Origin: CAYUQT01 sp964596165
Lineage (GTDB): Bacteria; Planctomycetota; Phycisphaerae; UBA1845; JAFGLZ01
Direction of reading: 5' to 3'
DNA length: 49,563 nucleotides
Assembly: GCA_964596165.1 (NCBI GenBank)
Contig: CAZQTW010000049.1
Location: 1 to 49,563 of the forward strand
Shown here: positions 33,870 through 41,545 of the stretch, piece after piece
Position numbering within the stretch: the first letter of the stretch is position 1
Layout of the letters: each line of letters opens with the position of its first letter
The notes under the pieces: generated by a model
Told to the model about the DNA's origin: nothing
Seen by the model: the letters and a program-made list of their open reading frames with translations, nothing else
The model's database searches: none
Position numbers and translations under genes: made by a program

Positions 33870-34817
33870 ATGGTTCCGAATCGAGGCCGCTATTGTCTTG
33901 TCCTCCTTGCGGGCACATCCGTGATCGTCACGTTGGGCTGCACGCCGCCATTCACGGGACCGAGCCGGGCCGAGTCGACCTCCACACAAACCTATGCCCT
34001 CCCGGCGGGTGCGATCGTAAGGCTCATTCTCGGAGTCGGGAGTGCAAACATCAGCGTCAATCCGAGCGCCACTCAGGCAACCGTGACCATAAACAGCATT
34101 GCCCTGGCCGCCAATCAGGCGGACGCCAACAGTCTGCTGACGACCATGCAGGTCACGATCACCGAGCCTACCCCCGCGGACAACACCCTCGTCATCGACG
34201 CGAAACGCCCCGCAGGCGCCACGAACGACACCAGCCAGTTTCACTGGACCAGCAACGGTCGTCTGATGACCGTGACGGAGGTTAAGGGCTCATCCAAGGT
34301 GGCCCAATATGACGTCTGGGTCGAGCTGCCCCCTGACCACGGCATGGAGGTCACCCAACAGGTCGGACCGATTTTCGCGGAGGACCTTGACGCGGCGAGT
34401 GTGTTGCACGTCAGGAAGGGCACGGTCTATTCGGGCGGCGCCCGAGCAAGCCTCACCGCCGTCACCGAATCCACGGCGACCGGCGCCGGCGGCATCATGA
34501 TTCAATCGCATATCGGTTCACTCGACTTGCAGACCGACGCCGGCTCACTCGACATCGGCCTGGCCGGGTTGGGCGCGCCCGATCACGTCACCGTCGTTAC
34601 CGTCGGCGGGAGCATCGCCCTCCACCTGCCCAAGTCCCTCAATGCACAGCTTCACGCCCAGACCAGCACCGGGGGAATCAGCTTCCAGCCGGCCGAATTC
34701 AATAGTACCTCGGGCGTGACCCAGACCTTAAAGCTCGTCGAGGCCACACTGAACAACGGTGGGCCCAACATCAACGTCCAGACAAACAGGGGTTCGATGG
34801 CCATCAACGGGTTCTAA
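33870..34817 (+). CDS. DUF4097-like beta-strand lipoprotein, first of a tandem pair
   Basis: A 315-residue exported protein with signal and lipobox-like V-T-L-G-C. Its repeated short strands (G-S-A-N-I-S-V, then G-S-L-D-L-Q-T-D-A-G-S-L-D-I, G-G-S-I-A-L, G-G-I-S-F and R-G-S-M-A-I) form the parallel right-handed beta-helix pattern of the DUF4097/adhesin-like family. Start ATG 33870 has AGGAGG just before it (33856-33861). It is a paralogue of the next gene (35423-36370), with the shared Y-A-L-P-x-G-A and G-S-L-D-L motifs. Function is unknown; the family is often found next to sigma and anti-sigma factors, but none is visible here. Confidence 0.8.
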   Translation: MVPNRGRYCLVLLAGTSVIVTLGCTPPFTGPSRAESTSTQTYALPAGAIVRLILGVGSANISVNPSATQATVTINSIALAANQADANSLLTTMQVTITEPTPADNTLVIDAKRPAGATNDTSQFHWTSNGRLMTVTEVKGSSKVAQYDVWVELPPDHGMEVTQQVGPIFAEDLDAASVLHVRKGTVYSGGARASLTAVTESTATGAGGIMIQSHIGSLDLQTDAGSLDIGLAGLGAPDHVTVVTVGGSIALHLPKSLNAQLHAQTSTGGISFQPAEFNSTSGVTQTLKLVEATLNNGGPNINVQTNRGSMAINGF

Positions 34818-35422
34818 CGGATGACTCTTTTGATCCGCTGGAGGAAGCACGTTCTCACAAGCCGTCCCTTTCGACAGAGTCGGTGTCAACCCCGCCATCA
34901 TTCGGAGCCGGCTTGTCTCGACCCGGTTGTTGTTCGGTACCCCTTGCAGCGGCCGGCATCTCGCCGGTCGAATCCGTCCCCGCGTTGGTTGCATGCACCT
35001 GACCAAACCAGGAACACGTGCATCCATTTCAAATCAACACATGCCCAACCTCCTCATCGGCATGCTGCGTGACGTTACCCATTGCCCCAACAAGACTAAT
35101 ATGCGTTTTGCTTTCGATCCGATTGAGACGTGTGGGCCTAAAGGCCCGTCAGCAACATGCTCATTTTGCCGGTCGAGTGGAAAAGAGGCCCCGGCGGGGA
35201 TATAGTCCGATAATGGCCGGGCGCGGATCGGCCCGGAGGAATCCCTGGAGCAATATCGTCAACAAACGCGAATCGGTCGGGGAAGGCGGACGCTGTAACC
35301 GTGCCGCAGTCCTCGGAATCGGAGCGGCAAGACCCTGAGAACATACGCCGTCGCCGGGTCCGTTCGCACCGCCGGACGATGCCAATGGGAAACATGGGTG
35401 GGCTCGCAAAGGAGGCAGACTG
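34818..35422. other. Intergenic region between the tandem DUF4097-like genes
   Basis: 605 bases with open frames on both strands but no credible gene. Short T- and A-rich stretches around 35090-35120 could hold a promoter for the second paralogue. The ribosome binding site AAAGGAGG at 35408-35415 belongs to the gene starting at 35423. No clear hairpin or repeat. Confidence 0.5.
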
Positions 35423-36370
35423 ATGATCCCAAGGAGAAACGTGTCCGTCGTCTTGTTGTTCGGTTGTGTGGGGTTTGCGGTCCTCGTGGGGTGCATGCCC
35501 TTCAGCTTTTCGTTTCACTTCATCACGCCGAAAAAGGCGGAGTCGACGACAACCGCGACCTACGCCCTGCCTGAGGGGGCAGGCGTCAAGGTCATCAATG
35601 AGGTCGGCACGACGAAAGTGACCGTCGATCCGAACGCCGCGGAAGTGACGCTGGAGGTCAAGCGCATTGCGATGGCGAACACCCAAGAGGACGCCAACAG
35701 CCTGCTCGCTGAGATGCAGGTCACGGTAACCGAGCCCAATGACGCCAACGAAGTCCTGCTCATCGAGGCAAAGCGGCCGGCGAGCGCCACGGTGAACGGT
35801 GGCGAATTCAACTGGTCCGTCAGTGGGGACGAACTGAACATTTCGGCGATCGCCGCCACGGTCAAGGTGGCCCAATACCGCATCGCCATCACCCTGCCCT
35901 CCGGGCACGGTGTCCAGGTGGAACAGCAGGTGGGCCACATTCGCACGACCGGACTGGATACGCCGGCCACGCTTCGCTCAAAAGCAGGTTCGATTCGATC
36001 CCTGGGCGCCACAACCGCCGTGACGGGGCGCACGGAGGCCGGAAGCATCGTCATGGAGAACCACACGGGATCGCTCGACCTCATGGCGGAGGCCGGCTCA
36101 ATCGACGTCGAAATCCTCGCCCTGGCGCCAACCGACGCCGTGAAGTGCTTGACGCAGAGCGGAAGCATCGTCTTGGAGCTGCCGCGAAACGTCAACGCCC
36201 TGCTCAAGGCCCTGGCACGCTGGGGCCATATCGACTTCTGGGCCGGCGAGTTCGACAGCGCATCCGACGTCACCGATACCCGGTCGTTTGTCGAGGCCAC
36301 CCTGGGAACCGGCGGTGCAACGGTCGATCTGGAGACCCAGGTCGGTTCGATCGGCATCCGAGCCGATTAG
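35423..36370 (+). CDS. DUF4097-like beta-strand lipoprotein, second of a tandem pair
   Basis: A 315-residue paralogue of the gene at 33870-34817, exactly equal in length. It has a lipobox V-L-V-G-C, the shared T-Y-A-L-P-E-G-A-G-V start of the mature domain, and beta-helix turns A-G-S-I-R-S, A-G-S-I-V-M, T-G-S-L-D-L, A-G-S-I-D-V, S-G-S-I-V-L, W-G-H-I-D-F and V-G-S-I-G-I. The G-S-I repeat is more regular than in the first copy. AAAGGAGG precedes ATG 35423. It converges with the DUF2283 gene, with eight bases between stop codons. Function unknown. Confidence 0.8.
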   Translation: MIPRRNVSVVLLFGCVGFAVLVGCMPFSFSFHFITPKKAESTTTATYALPEGAGVKVINEVGTTKVTVDPNAAEVTLEVKRIAMANTQEDANSLLAEMQVTVTEPNDANEVLLIEAKRPASATVNGGEFNWSVSGDELNISAIAATVKVAQYRIAITLPSGHGVQVEQQVGHIRTTGLDTPATLRSKAGSIRSLGATTAVTGRTEAGSIVMENHTGSLDLMAEAGSIDVEILALAPTDAVKCLTQSGSIVLELPRNVNALLKALARWGHIDFWAGEFDSASDVTDTRSFVEATLGTGGATVDLETQVGSIGIRAD

Positions 36371-36378
36371 CGGGGATT

Positions 36379-36597
36379 TCAAGCTGGTGCGACCAAGCCG
36401 ACGCCTTCGAGGGTGACCCGGCGAAGGGCGCCAATGCCGCCCAGGTGTCTGGCCGCGTCCGGGATATTGAAACCCACGGTGTTGTGCTCCGCGCCGAATT
36501 CGGCGGCAATGCCGTCGCCCAGGTCGCGCGTCGTCACGGCGGTTTCGCGAAACCGGATGCTCACCGTATCCACGTCGGCGTCGTACGTAACCTTCAC
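36379..36597 (-). CDS. DUF2283 family small protein
   Basis: A 72-residue protein with the DUF2283 pattern: V-K-V-T-Y-D-A-D-V-D-T-V-S-I-R-F-R-E at the start, then L-G-D-G-I-A-A-E-F-G and V-V-G-F-N-I-P-D-A-A in the form N-T-V-G-F-N-I-P-D-A-A here. I chose GTG 36597 because it gives the family start; the frame is open to 36675, adding 26 unrelated residues. As I recall, DUF2283 proteins are often encoded beside DUF4258 proteins as putative antitoxins, but the only DUF4258 gene here is about 20 kb away. A stand-alone copy could be an orphan antitoxin. Confidence 0.85.
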   Translation of the reverse strand: MKVTYDADVDTVSIRFRETAVTTRDLGDGIAAEFGAEHNTVGFNIPDAARHLGGIGALRRVTLEGVGLVAPA

Positions 36598-36838
36598 GTA
36601 GCACCATTGGAAATAGCACGTGGAAACCGTTGTGACTACAATACCATTCGGTTCGTATGCGAAGATCGGATGCACGTGTCGGGTGCCCTACGGCAAGCGC
36701 CCTGTCGTGGCCGGCTGCCTGTGATCTTGTGCATTGCGCTGTACGTTGCCGTGTCGTGGTCGCTCATCGCCAACCCAACCCCCACTATCGCAAATCGAGA
36801 ATCCGAAGTCTCCGATCGTAAGTCCGGTACTTCCGTCC

Positions 36839-36873
36839 GGTGTTCAATGACACGCGCGCCGTCGTTGAACACC
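36839..36873. repeat. Inverted repeat, 9-bp arms
   Basis: GGTGTTCAA at 36839-36847 pairs perfectly with TTGAACACC at 36865-36873 with a 17-base spacer. It could be a protein binding site or a stem-loop. It lies in the long non-coding stretch upstream of the second sialidase gene. Confidence 0.6.
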
Positions 36874-37207
36874 CAGCGCTTAATATGTATAGGGAGCGAG
36901 GCCGCCGTGGCCGACTCCCATTCGGCGCATCGCTCGTGTCGGGGTGTCGTCGTGGTTGATCACCCATCCCATCCGCCGATTGCCCTCCACTCCGGTGCCG
37001 TGTGTGCACCGGGAGTACTATCCCCTGGCCCTCCAAGCTCGCCGGCGCGAAGCCAGGCGGACCCCGGACCCCGCTCCCGCGACGCCCGATCGCCGATTCA
37101 CGAGCCCCGGGTCCCCAGTCCCGAAGCCCGACCCATCGGAGGTGTGCCCATGCGAGACAAGACGAGTCACGCGACGGACGCCGTCCATGCAACACCCCCC
37201 CAAATGT

Positions 37208-37233
37208 GTTGCATTTTGTTGCAAAGTGTTGCA
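37208..37233 (+). promoter_or_regulatory. Three GTTGCA sites spaced exactly 10 bp
   Basis: GTTGCA occurs at 37208-37213, 37218-37223 and 37228-37233, so start to start distance is 10 bp twice, one turn of the helix. The array is in an otherwise G+C-rich stretch and about 210 bases upstream of the sialidase ATG. A phased repeat is the kind of arrangement an operator for a DNA-binding regulator would have. It could also be simple-sequence slippage. Confidence 0.5.
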
Positions 37234-37443
37234 TTTGCGCCCAAAGCCGATCCTCTGGATCGCGACTGGAAAGTACAGTGCGCCGGCTCCTTCCCTCGGT
37301 CCTTTCGGAATCTGGAGCGGTGGACGGGCGACCGCCAATGCACTAAGTTGGGTATCTGTACCGCTGGCCTCGCGCGAAGAACCCAGAGGGTTTCCACCCC
37401 GGCGGCTTGCCGGCTTATCGCGGGTTTCCAAAGGAGGATTGAT

Positions 37444-38487
37444 ATGCGATTGACTGCAAGGGCTTTGTCGGTTGTCGCGTTCCTATCGATCGTATGGACC
37501 GTGGCCGGCGCGAACGCGGCCGCACCGTTCGAGACCGTGGTCGCGCCGGTGGGTCCGAACAATCCGCGAAACAGCGAGGCGGCTATCATCCCGCTCAAGG
37601 ACGGCTCGCTTCTGCTGGCCTGGACGGAGTTCTACGCCAACAGCGGCGAGGATCACGCCCCGGCCCGCATCGTCGGCAGGATCTCGAAGGACGACGGCAA
37701 GACATGGGGCGACAAGTACACGCTCGTCGAAAACGACGGCAAGTGCAACGTGATGGAGGTGAACTTTCTCCGCCTGAAAAACGGCGACATCGCCCTATTC
37801 CACTGCCAGAAGAACAGCGAGGACAAGGATTGCCGGGTCATGATGCGGACCTCGTCGGACGAGGGCAAGACGTGGGGTCCGGCCAAGCAGCTCAGCCCGG
37901 ATGGCAAATACACGGGCCTGACCAATGGCCGCTGCATCCGGCTGAAGAGCGGACGGATCCTGCTTGAGACCTGGGTCGACGGCTACAGCTACGGCCTCCT
38001 TTCCGACGACGACGGCAAGACCTGGCGCGACGGGCAGAAAGTCAAGCCCAAGGATGGCTGTTGGGAGCCCGCCTGCATCGAGCTGAAAGACGGCCGCGTG
38101 CTGATGTTGCTTCGCACGGGCATGGGCGGGCAATACAAGTGCCTCTCCAAGGACGGCGGCGAGACCTGGAGCGAGCCGGCGCCGACGCCGTTGGTCGGGA
38201 CAGCCGCCCCGGTGTCGATCAGCCGCGTGCCGAAGACGGGCGACTTGCTGGCCGTCTGGAACCGCAATCCCGGCGGCAAAGGACGCAATCCGCTCACCGC
38301 GGCGATCTCGAAGGATGAGGGGGAGACGTGGGTCAACGTCCGAAACGTCGAGGACGCCCCGGACGATCAGTGGGCCTACCCGGCGGTTACCTGGTGGAAA
38401 GACAATGCCTTGCTCACCTACTTCAACTACAAGGGCGGGCTGTCGCTCAAGCTGAAGATCATCCCCACGGAATGGTTCTACAAGTAG
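37444..38487 (+). CDS. Secreted sialidase/BNR Asp-box repeat protein, second
   Basis: A 347-residue protein with a clear signal peptide (hydrophobic core A-L-S-V-V-A-F-L-S-I-V, then A-N-A-A-A). Asp boxes are S-K-D-D-G-K-T-W, S-S-D-E-G-K-T-W, S-D-D-D-G-K-T-W, S-K-D-G-G-E-T-W and S-K-D-E-G-E-T-W. It resembles exo-alpha-sialidases like the product at 31381-32490 but is not a close copy. AAAGGAGG upstream of ATG 37444 supports the start. The frame is open to 36145, but the upstream part is not like the family. Confidence 0.88.
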   Translation: MRLTARALSVVAFLSIVWTVAGANAAAPFETVVAPVGPNNPRNSEAAIIPLKDGSLLLAWTEFYANSGEDHAPARIVGRISKDDGKTWGDKYTLVENDGKCNVMEVNFLRLKNGDIALFHCQKNSEDKDCRVMMRTSSDEGKTWGPAKQLSPDGKYTGLTNGRCIRLKSGRILLETWVDGYSYGLLSDDDGKTWRDGQKVKPKDGCWEPACIELKDGRVLMLLRTGMGGQYKCLSKDGGETWSEPAPTPLVGTAAPVSISRVPKTGDLLAVWNRNPGGKGRNPLTAAISKDEGETWVNVRNVEDAPDDQWAYPAVTWWKDNALLTYFNYKGGLSLKLKIIPTEWFYK

Positions 38488-38593
38488 GGGGCGTGTGCAC
38501 GGACCAGGTCTACCGGGATGGGGACAGGCACGAATGGCATGACGTCAGGCCGCTGGAGCCTTGCGCAGCCCCGTCAGGGGCGTCCGAGAATAG

Positions 38594-38613
38594 CCCAGGA
38601 CGCGAGTCCTGGG
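38594..38613. repeat. CCCAGGAC hairpin, copy 1
   Basis: CCCAGGAC pairs with GTCCTGGG around a four-base loop GCGA, a perfect 8-bp stem. A similar hairpin lies 137 bases further on, in the same order. It is probably a REP-like element. Confidence 0.75.
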
Positions 38614-38730
38614 AAAACAGACAACACCAAGAGTCGAGTCCCGTGGGGACGATTGAACCAAACGTCCGGTCGGAGCCGAAACACTCGATTGTCCCCACCG
38701 GACGGGTCGGACACGGGGCGCCGGGCGATT

Positions 38731-38750
38731 CCCAGGACGAGCCTCCTGGG
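38731..38750. repeat. CCCAGGA hairpin, copy 2
   Basis: CCCAGGA pairs with TCCTGGG around CGAGCC, a 7-bp stem. It shares the CCCAGGACG start and TCCTGGG end with the hairpin at 38594-38613. Confidence 0.7.
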
Positions 38751-38859
38751 TAAGCCTCGGTGATCCCGCCGGGACCTACCGACTCTGCTTGCCGGCGGCC
38801 AATGGAAGTGCCGAATAGGAGGCTGCCCGTGTTCGTCCGTTTCAGAGAAAGGAATGCTC

Positions 38860-39630
38860 ATGCCGCAGCACGTTGTCGGGGCGCAGCTTTATACGGTGCG
38901 TCGGAGCACGCAGACGATTGACGACGTCCGCAAGACGCTGAAGAAGGTGGCCGACATCGGCTACACGGCGGTTCAGATTTCCGGATTGGGTCCGACGGAC
39001 CCCAAGGACGTGGCCGCGGCGGTCCGCGAGGCCGGGCTGGTCGTGGCCGCGACGCACGTCGACTGGCCCCGATTCCTGAACGAACTCGACGCCGTCATCG
39101 CCGAACACAAGCTCTGGGAGTGCAAGCACGCGGCCATCGGCGGACTGCCGAACGAGTACTTCAGCCTCGACGGCCTCAAGAGGTTCCTCGACGAATTACC
39201 GCCCGTGGCCGAGCGTCTCGCGGCGGAGGGCATCGACTTCTCGTATCACAATCACCATCACGAATTGGCGCGATACGGCAAGCAAACCTGGCTGGCGATG
39301 CTGTACGATCGGGCGGACGCCAAGCACCTCAAGGCCGAGATCGACACGCACTGGATTCAGCGCGGCGGGGGCGATCCGGCGGCCTGGATTCGACGCTGCT
39401 CGGGGCGCGAACCGCTGCTTCACTTGAAGGACATGGCCATCACGCCCGAGCGAGAGGTCCGCTACGCCGAGGTCGGCGAGGGCAATTTGAACTGGCCGGC
39501 CATCCTCGATGCGGCGAAGGGCGGCGGCGTCCGGTGGTATCTGGTCGAGCAGGACGAGTGCTACGACCGCGACCCCTTCGAGTCGCTCGCGATCAGCCTT
39601 CGGAACCTGCGGGCGATGGGGTTGAGTTAA
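38860..39630 (+). CDS. Sugar phosphate isomerase/epimerase family protein
   Basis: A 256-residue protein of the xylose-isomerase-like TIM-barrel family. The start G-A-Q-L-Y-T-V-R, Y-H-N-H-H-H-E in the middle and E-I-D-T-H-W, L-H-L-K-D-M and Y-A-E-V-G-E-G-N-L-N-W later give the metal-binding Glu, Asp and His residues expected of this family. It isomerises or epimerises a sugar or inositol derivative; Planctomycetes carry many copies. ATG 38860 is preferred to 38854 because the GAAAGGA site ends at 38852, too close to the earlier start. It could work with the secreted hydrolases nearby. Confidence 0.92.
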   Translation: MPQHVVGAQLYTVRRSTQTIDDVRKTLKKVADIGYTAVQISGLGPTDPKDVAAAVREAGLVVAATHVDWPRFLNELDAVIAEHKLWECKHAAIGGLPNEYFSLDGLKRFLDELPPVAERLAAEGIDFSYHNHHHELARYGKQTWLAMLYDRADAKHLKAEIDTHWIQRGGGDPAAWIRRCSGREPLLHLKDMAITPEREVRYAEVGEGNLNWPAILDAAKGGGVRWYLVEQDECYDRDPFESLAISLRNLRAMGLS

Positions 39631-39659
39631 CGCGGTTTTCGGTCGACGACTCGGGCGGT

Positions 39660-39718
39660 CATTGGAGCGCGGGCATCTTGCCCGCATGGAGGCGGGCGGA
39701 ACGTCCGCCCTCCTTGGT
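39660..39718. repeat. G+C-rich palindromic repeat element
   Basis: Two stems in tandem: GCGGGC/GCCCGC at 39669-39685 around ATCTT, and GGGCGGA/TCCGCCC at 39694-39710 around ACG. Read on the plus strand it encodes the A-G-I-L-P-A-W-R phrase I have seen in many Planctomycetes intergenic repeats. It lies just before the start of the next small gene. Confidence 0.7.
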
Positions 39719-39725
39719 TTCTGCC

Positions 39726-39986
39726 ATGGACTTCGACCTGTTCTACTTCTGGCGATGGATCCTGGTGATCGTCTGCACGATCTATTGGGCCGTGCGGCTG
39801 GGCCAGTCGTTGTGGGGCTGGTATCTGTATCTGTGGGCGGACTACCGCCCGGCGGCGCTGATGAGGAAGTATCTGGTGATTCAGGCCTTGCGAATACGCG
39901 TGCACCGATTTACGCTCGAACTGATTCAAATCGTGGCGCTGTTGGTTCTTTTTGGGGCGGTGACATACGCTCATCGGTACGTGTAG
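39726..39986 (+). CDS. Small two-span membrane protein, unknown
   Basis: An 86-residue protein with two hydrophobic spans, at about 8-27 and 63-82, separated by an aromatic and basic stretch (W-G-W-Y-L-Y-L-W-A-D-Y-R-P). I recognise no family. It ends four bases before the next gene, to which it is probably linked in an operon. The start ATG 39726 has no strong ribosome binding site. Confidence 0.65.
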   Translation: MDFDLFYFWRWILVIVCTIYWAVRLGQSLWGWYLYLWADYRPAALMRKYLVIQALRIRVHRFTLELIQIVALLVLFGAVTYAHRYV

Positions 39987-39989
39987 GTC

Positions 39990-40841
39990 ATGGTTGACGA
40001 CAAGAACGACACACACCTGAGTCTGTCCGCCATGCCCGTGGATGAGTTGCGCGCCTACGCCCGCGAGCTGGGGCTCGAGCTTCCGGAGCGGATGCCCCAG
40101 GCCGACATGCTTCGCGCGGTTCGACAGCGACAGGAACTGCTGATCGAACTGGACCACGAGGCGATGCTGGATATTGTTGTGTGGGCGCGTTTGCCGGTCC
40201 GTCGCTCGGCGAGCAAGGAGCAACTCGCCAAGCAGATCGCGACGATCGACCGGATGCATTTCGACGGGCTTTCACATCGCGGCCTGGTGGCGCTGGCGCG
40301 ATTGCGAAACGTCGAGGCGTCCGACGGCGAGTCGGACGACCGGATCGTCGCCCGACTCAAGAAAGCGGAGCCAATTGGGCATTTCATCCGGAGAAAACGC
40401 CGGTGGTTGGTCGGCACGCTGCTCGAGAAGGCCATTCTGGGCAAGCCGGAGGCCAAGGGCGAGTACAAGTTCCTGCCGGAGGATCCCGTCGCTCGCGAAC
40501 GTGAGGCAAGTCTGCGGCGCCAGGTGGAGGACCAGGGCATCGTGCGCGGCCTGGCGGGCCAACTTCGAAGCGTGGCCGACGATTACATTGCCGAGAAGCT
40601 CAACGAAATCGAACAACGAATCGACCGAAAGCTGGACGAGATCGACGCCCGTCTCGCCGAGTGGCGCGACCGCGAAATCGCCAGCCGGCTGAAGATCATC
40701 AAAATCACATTGATTGCGTCGGTGATTGTGGCTTTTCTCAGTTTGGGTTATAAGTACATGAGTTCGCGGACCGGGGTGGACCATCCGTCAAGTCGGTCCT
40801 CGACAACGCACCCTTCAGATGGGGTGACAAACCGGCCTTAG
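39990..40841 (+). CDS. Coiled-coil protein with C-terminal membrane anchor, SAP/Rho-N-like start
   Basis: A 283-residue protein beginning with a region that resembles a SAP/Rho N-terminal helix-extension-helix motif (M-P-V-D-E-L-R-A-Y-A-R-E-L-G). The middle is helical and charged, with a heptad-like stretch around 190-230 (A-E-K-L-N-E-I-E-Q-R-I-D-R-K-L-D-E-I). A membrane span lies at about 240-258. The N-terminus would be cytoplasmic and the protein anchored at its end. No family name can be given. The gene starts four bases after the preceding one. Confidence 0.75.
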   Translation: MVDDKNDTHLSLSAMPVDELRAYARELGLELPERMPQADMLRAVRQRQELLIELDHEAMLDIVVWARLPVRRSASKEQLAKQIATIDRMHFDGLSHRGLVALARLRNVEASDGESDDRIVARLKKAEPIGHFIRRKRRWLVGTLLEKAILGKPEAKGEYKFLPEDPVAREREASLRRQVEDQGIVRGLAGQLRSVADDYIAEKLNEIEQRIDRKLDEIDARLAEWRDREIASRLKIIKITLIASVIVAFLSLGYKYMSSRTGVDHPSSRSSTTHPSDGVTNRP

Positions 40842-40928
40842 GGTGGAACTCTGGGTCGCCGAGCCTCGCCGGGAGGTTTGAGGCCCTTGGGATCGGGGCC
40901 GCAGGGACGTCACTAAAACAGGGTAAAC

Positions 40929-41378
40929 ATGCATCCACAACTATCGAAAGGTTGCGAGAAGGTCATCCGGCTGGCCAACAAGATTGCGCACGAGTACGAG
41001 CAGGAATACGTCGGCACCGAACACCTGCTGCTGGCAATTGCACGCGGGGGCAGCGGTCCGGCGGTCGAGTTCATGCAGGCGCAATCCGTCGACGAGGCTC
41101 GCCTCAAGTCCGTCATCGACAAGATCATCAAGCAATCGATGGAGGATACCTGGGTCTTCGGTCGGTTGCCCGGCACGCCGCACTTCCGAAACGTGATGGC
41201 CGGGGCGATTGCCGAGGCCGCCAAGCTCGGCAGCAAGGAAATCCAAATCGAGCACCTGTTCTTGGGCCTGCTCAATGAAAAGGGCAGCGTGGCCGAGTCG
41301 GCGTTGGCCGACTTGGGCGTCACCCTGAGCCTGGCGCAAAAAGAGATCGCCAAGCTGGTGAAAAAAGCGGCACACTGA
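40929..41378 (+). CDS. Stand-alone Clp N-domain protein
   Basis: A 149-residue protein made of the two Clp_N repeats found at the N-terminus of ClpA/ClpC: A-H-E-Y-E-Q-E-Y-V-G-T-E-H-L-L-L-A-I-A and A-K-L-G-S-K-E-I-Q-I-E-H-L-F-L-G-L-L. It lacks any AAA ATPase domain. In other bacteria stand-alone proteins of this kind can bind the Clp unfoldase as adaptors, which is an inference here. It is 87 bases after the previous gene and preceded by A-rich sequence but no clear ribosome binding site. Confidence 0.88.
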   Translation: MHPQLSKGCEKVIRLANKIAHEYEQEYVGTEHLLLAIARGGSGPAVEFMQAQSVDEARLKSVIDKIIKQSMEDTWVFGRLPGTPHFRNVMAGAIAEAAKLGSKEIQIEHLFLGLLNEKGSVAESALADLGVTLSLAQKEIAKLVKKAAH

Positions 41379-41545
41379 TACGCGAGCAACTCCCGCGACG
41401 AGAACCGAACATCCGTTCCATCAATGCCGATAGGCCGAACCGCCCACCGGCCGCGAGCGACCGGTGCGGATCGGACGGCAACCGGAAACACGGCCGGACA
41501 CGCCGCACGCGGCAACCACCTCAAGGGGCTCCAAACCACCTGCCA

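Larger units (their letters stand above)
36598..37443. other. Intergenic region upstream of second sialidase, with repeats
   Basis: 846 bases without a credible gene. The second sialidase frame is open far upstream, but the upstream part lacks family features. The region contains an inverted repeat at 36839-36873 and a triple GTTGCA array at 37208-37233. The ribosome binding site AAAGGAGG (37429-37436) belongs to the gene at 37444. Confidence 0.6.
38488..38859. other. Intergenic region with two similar hairpins
   Basis: 372 bases with no credible gene. It holds two related palindromes, at 38594-38613 and 38731-38750. GAAAGGA just before 38860 is the ribosome binding site of the next gene. 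Confidence 0.6.

Noticed and set aside
36145..37443. Upstream extension of the second sialidase frame
   Set aside because: It overlaps the second DUF4097-like gene and the DUF2283 gene, has no family features, and the ATG at 37444 has a strong ribosome binding site and a signal peptide.
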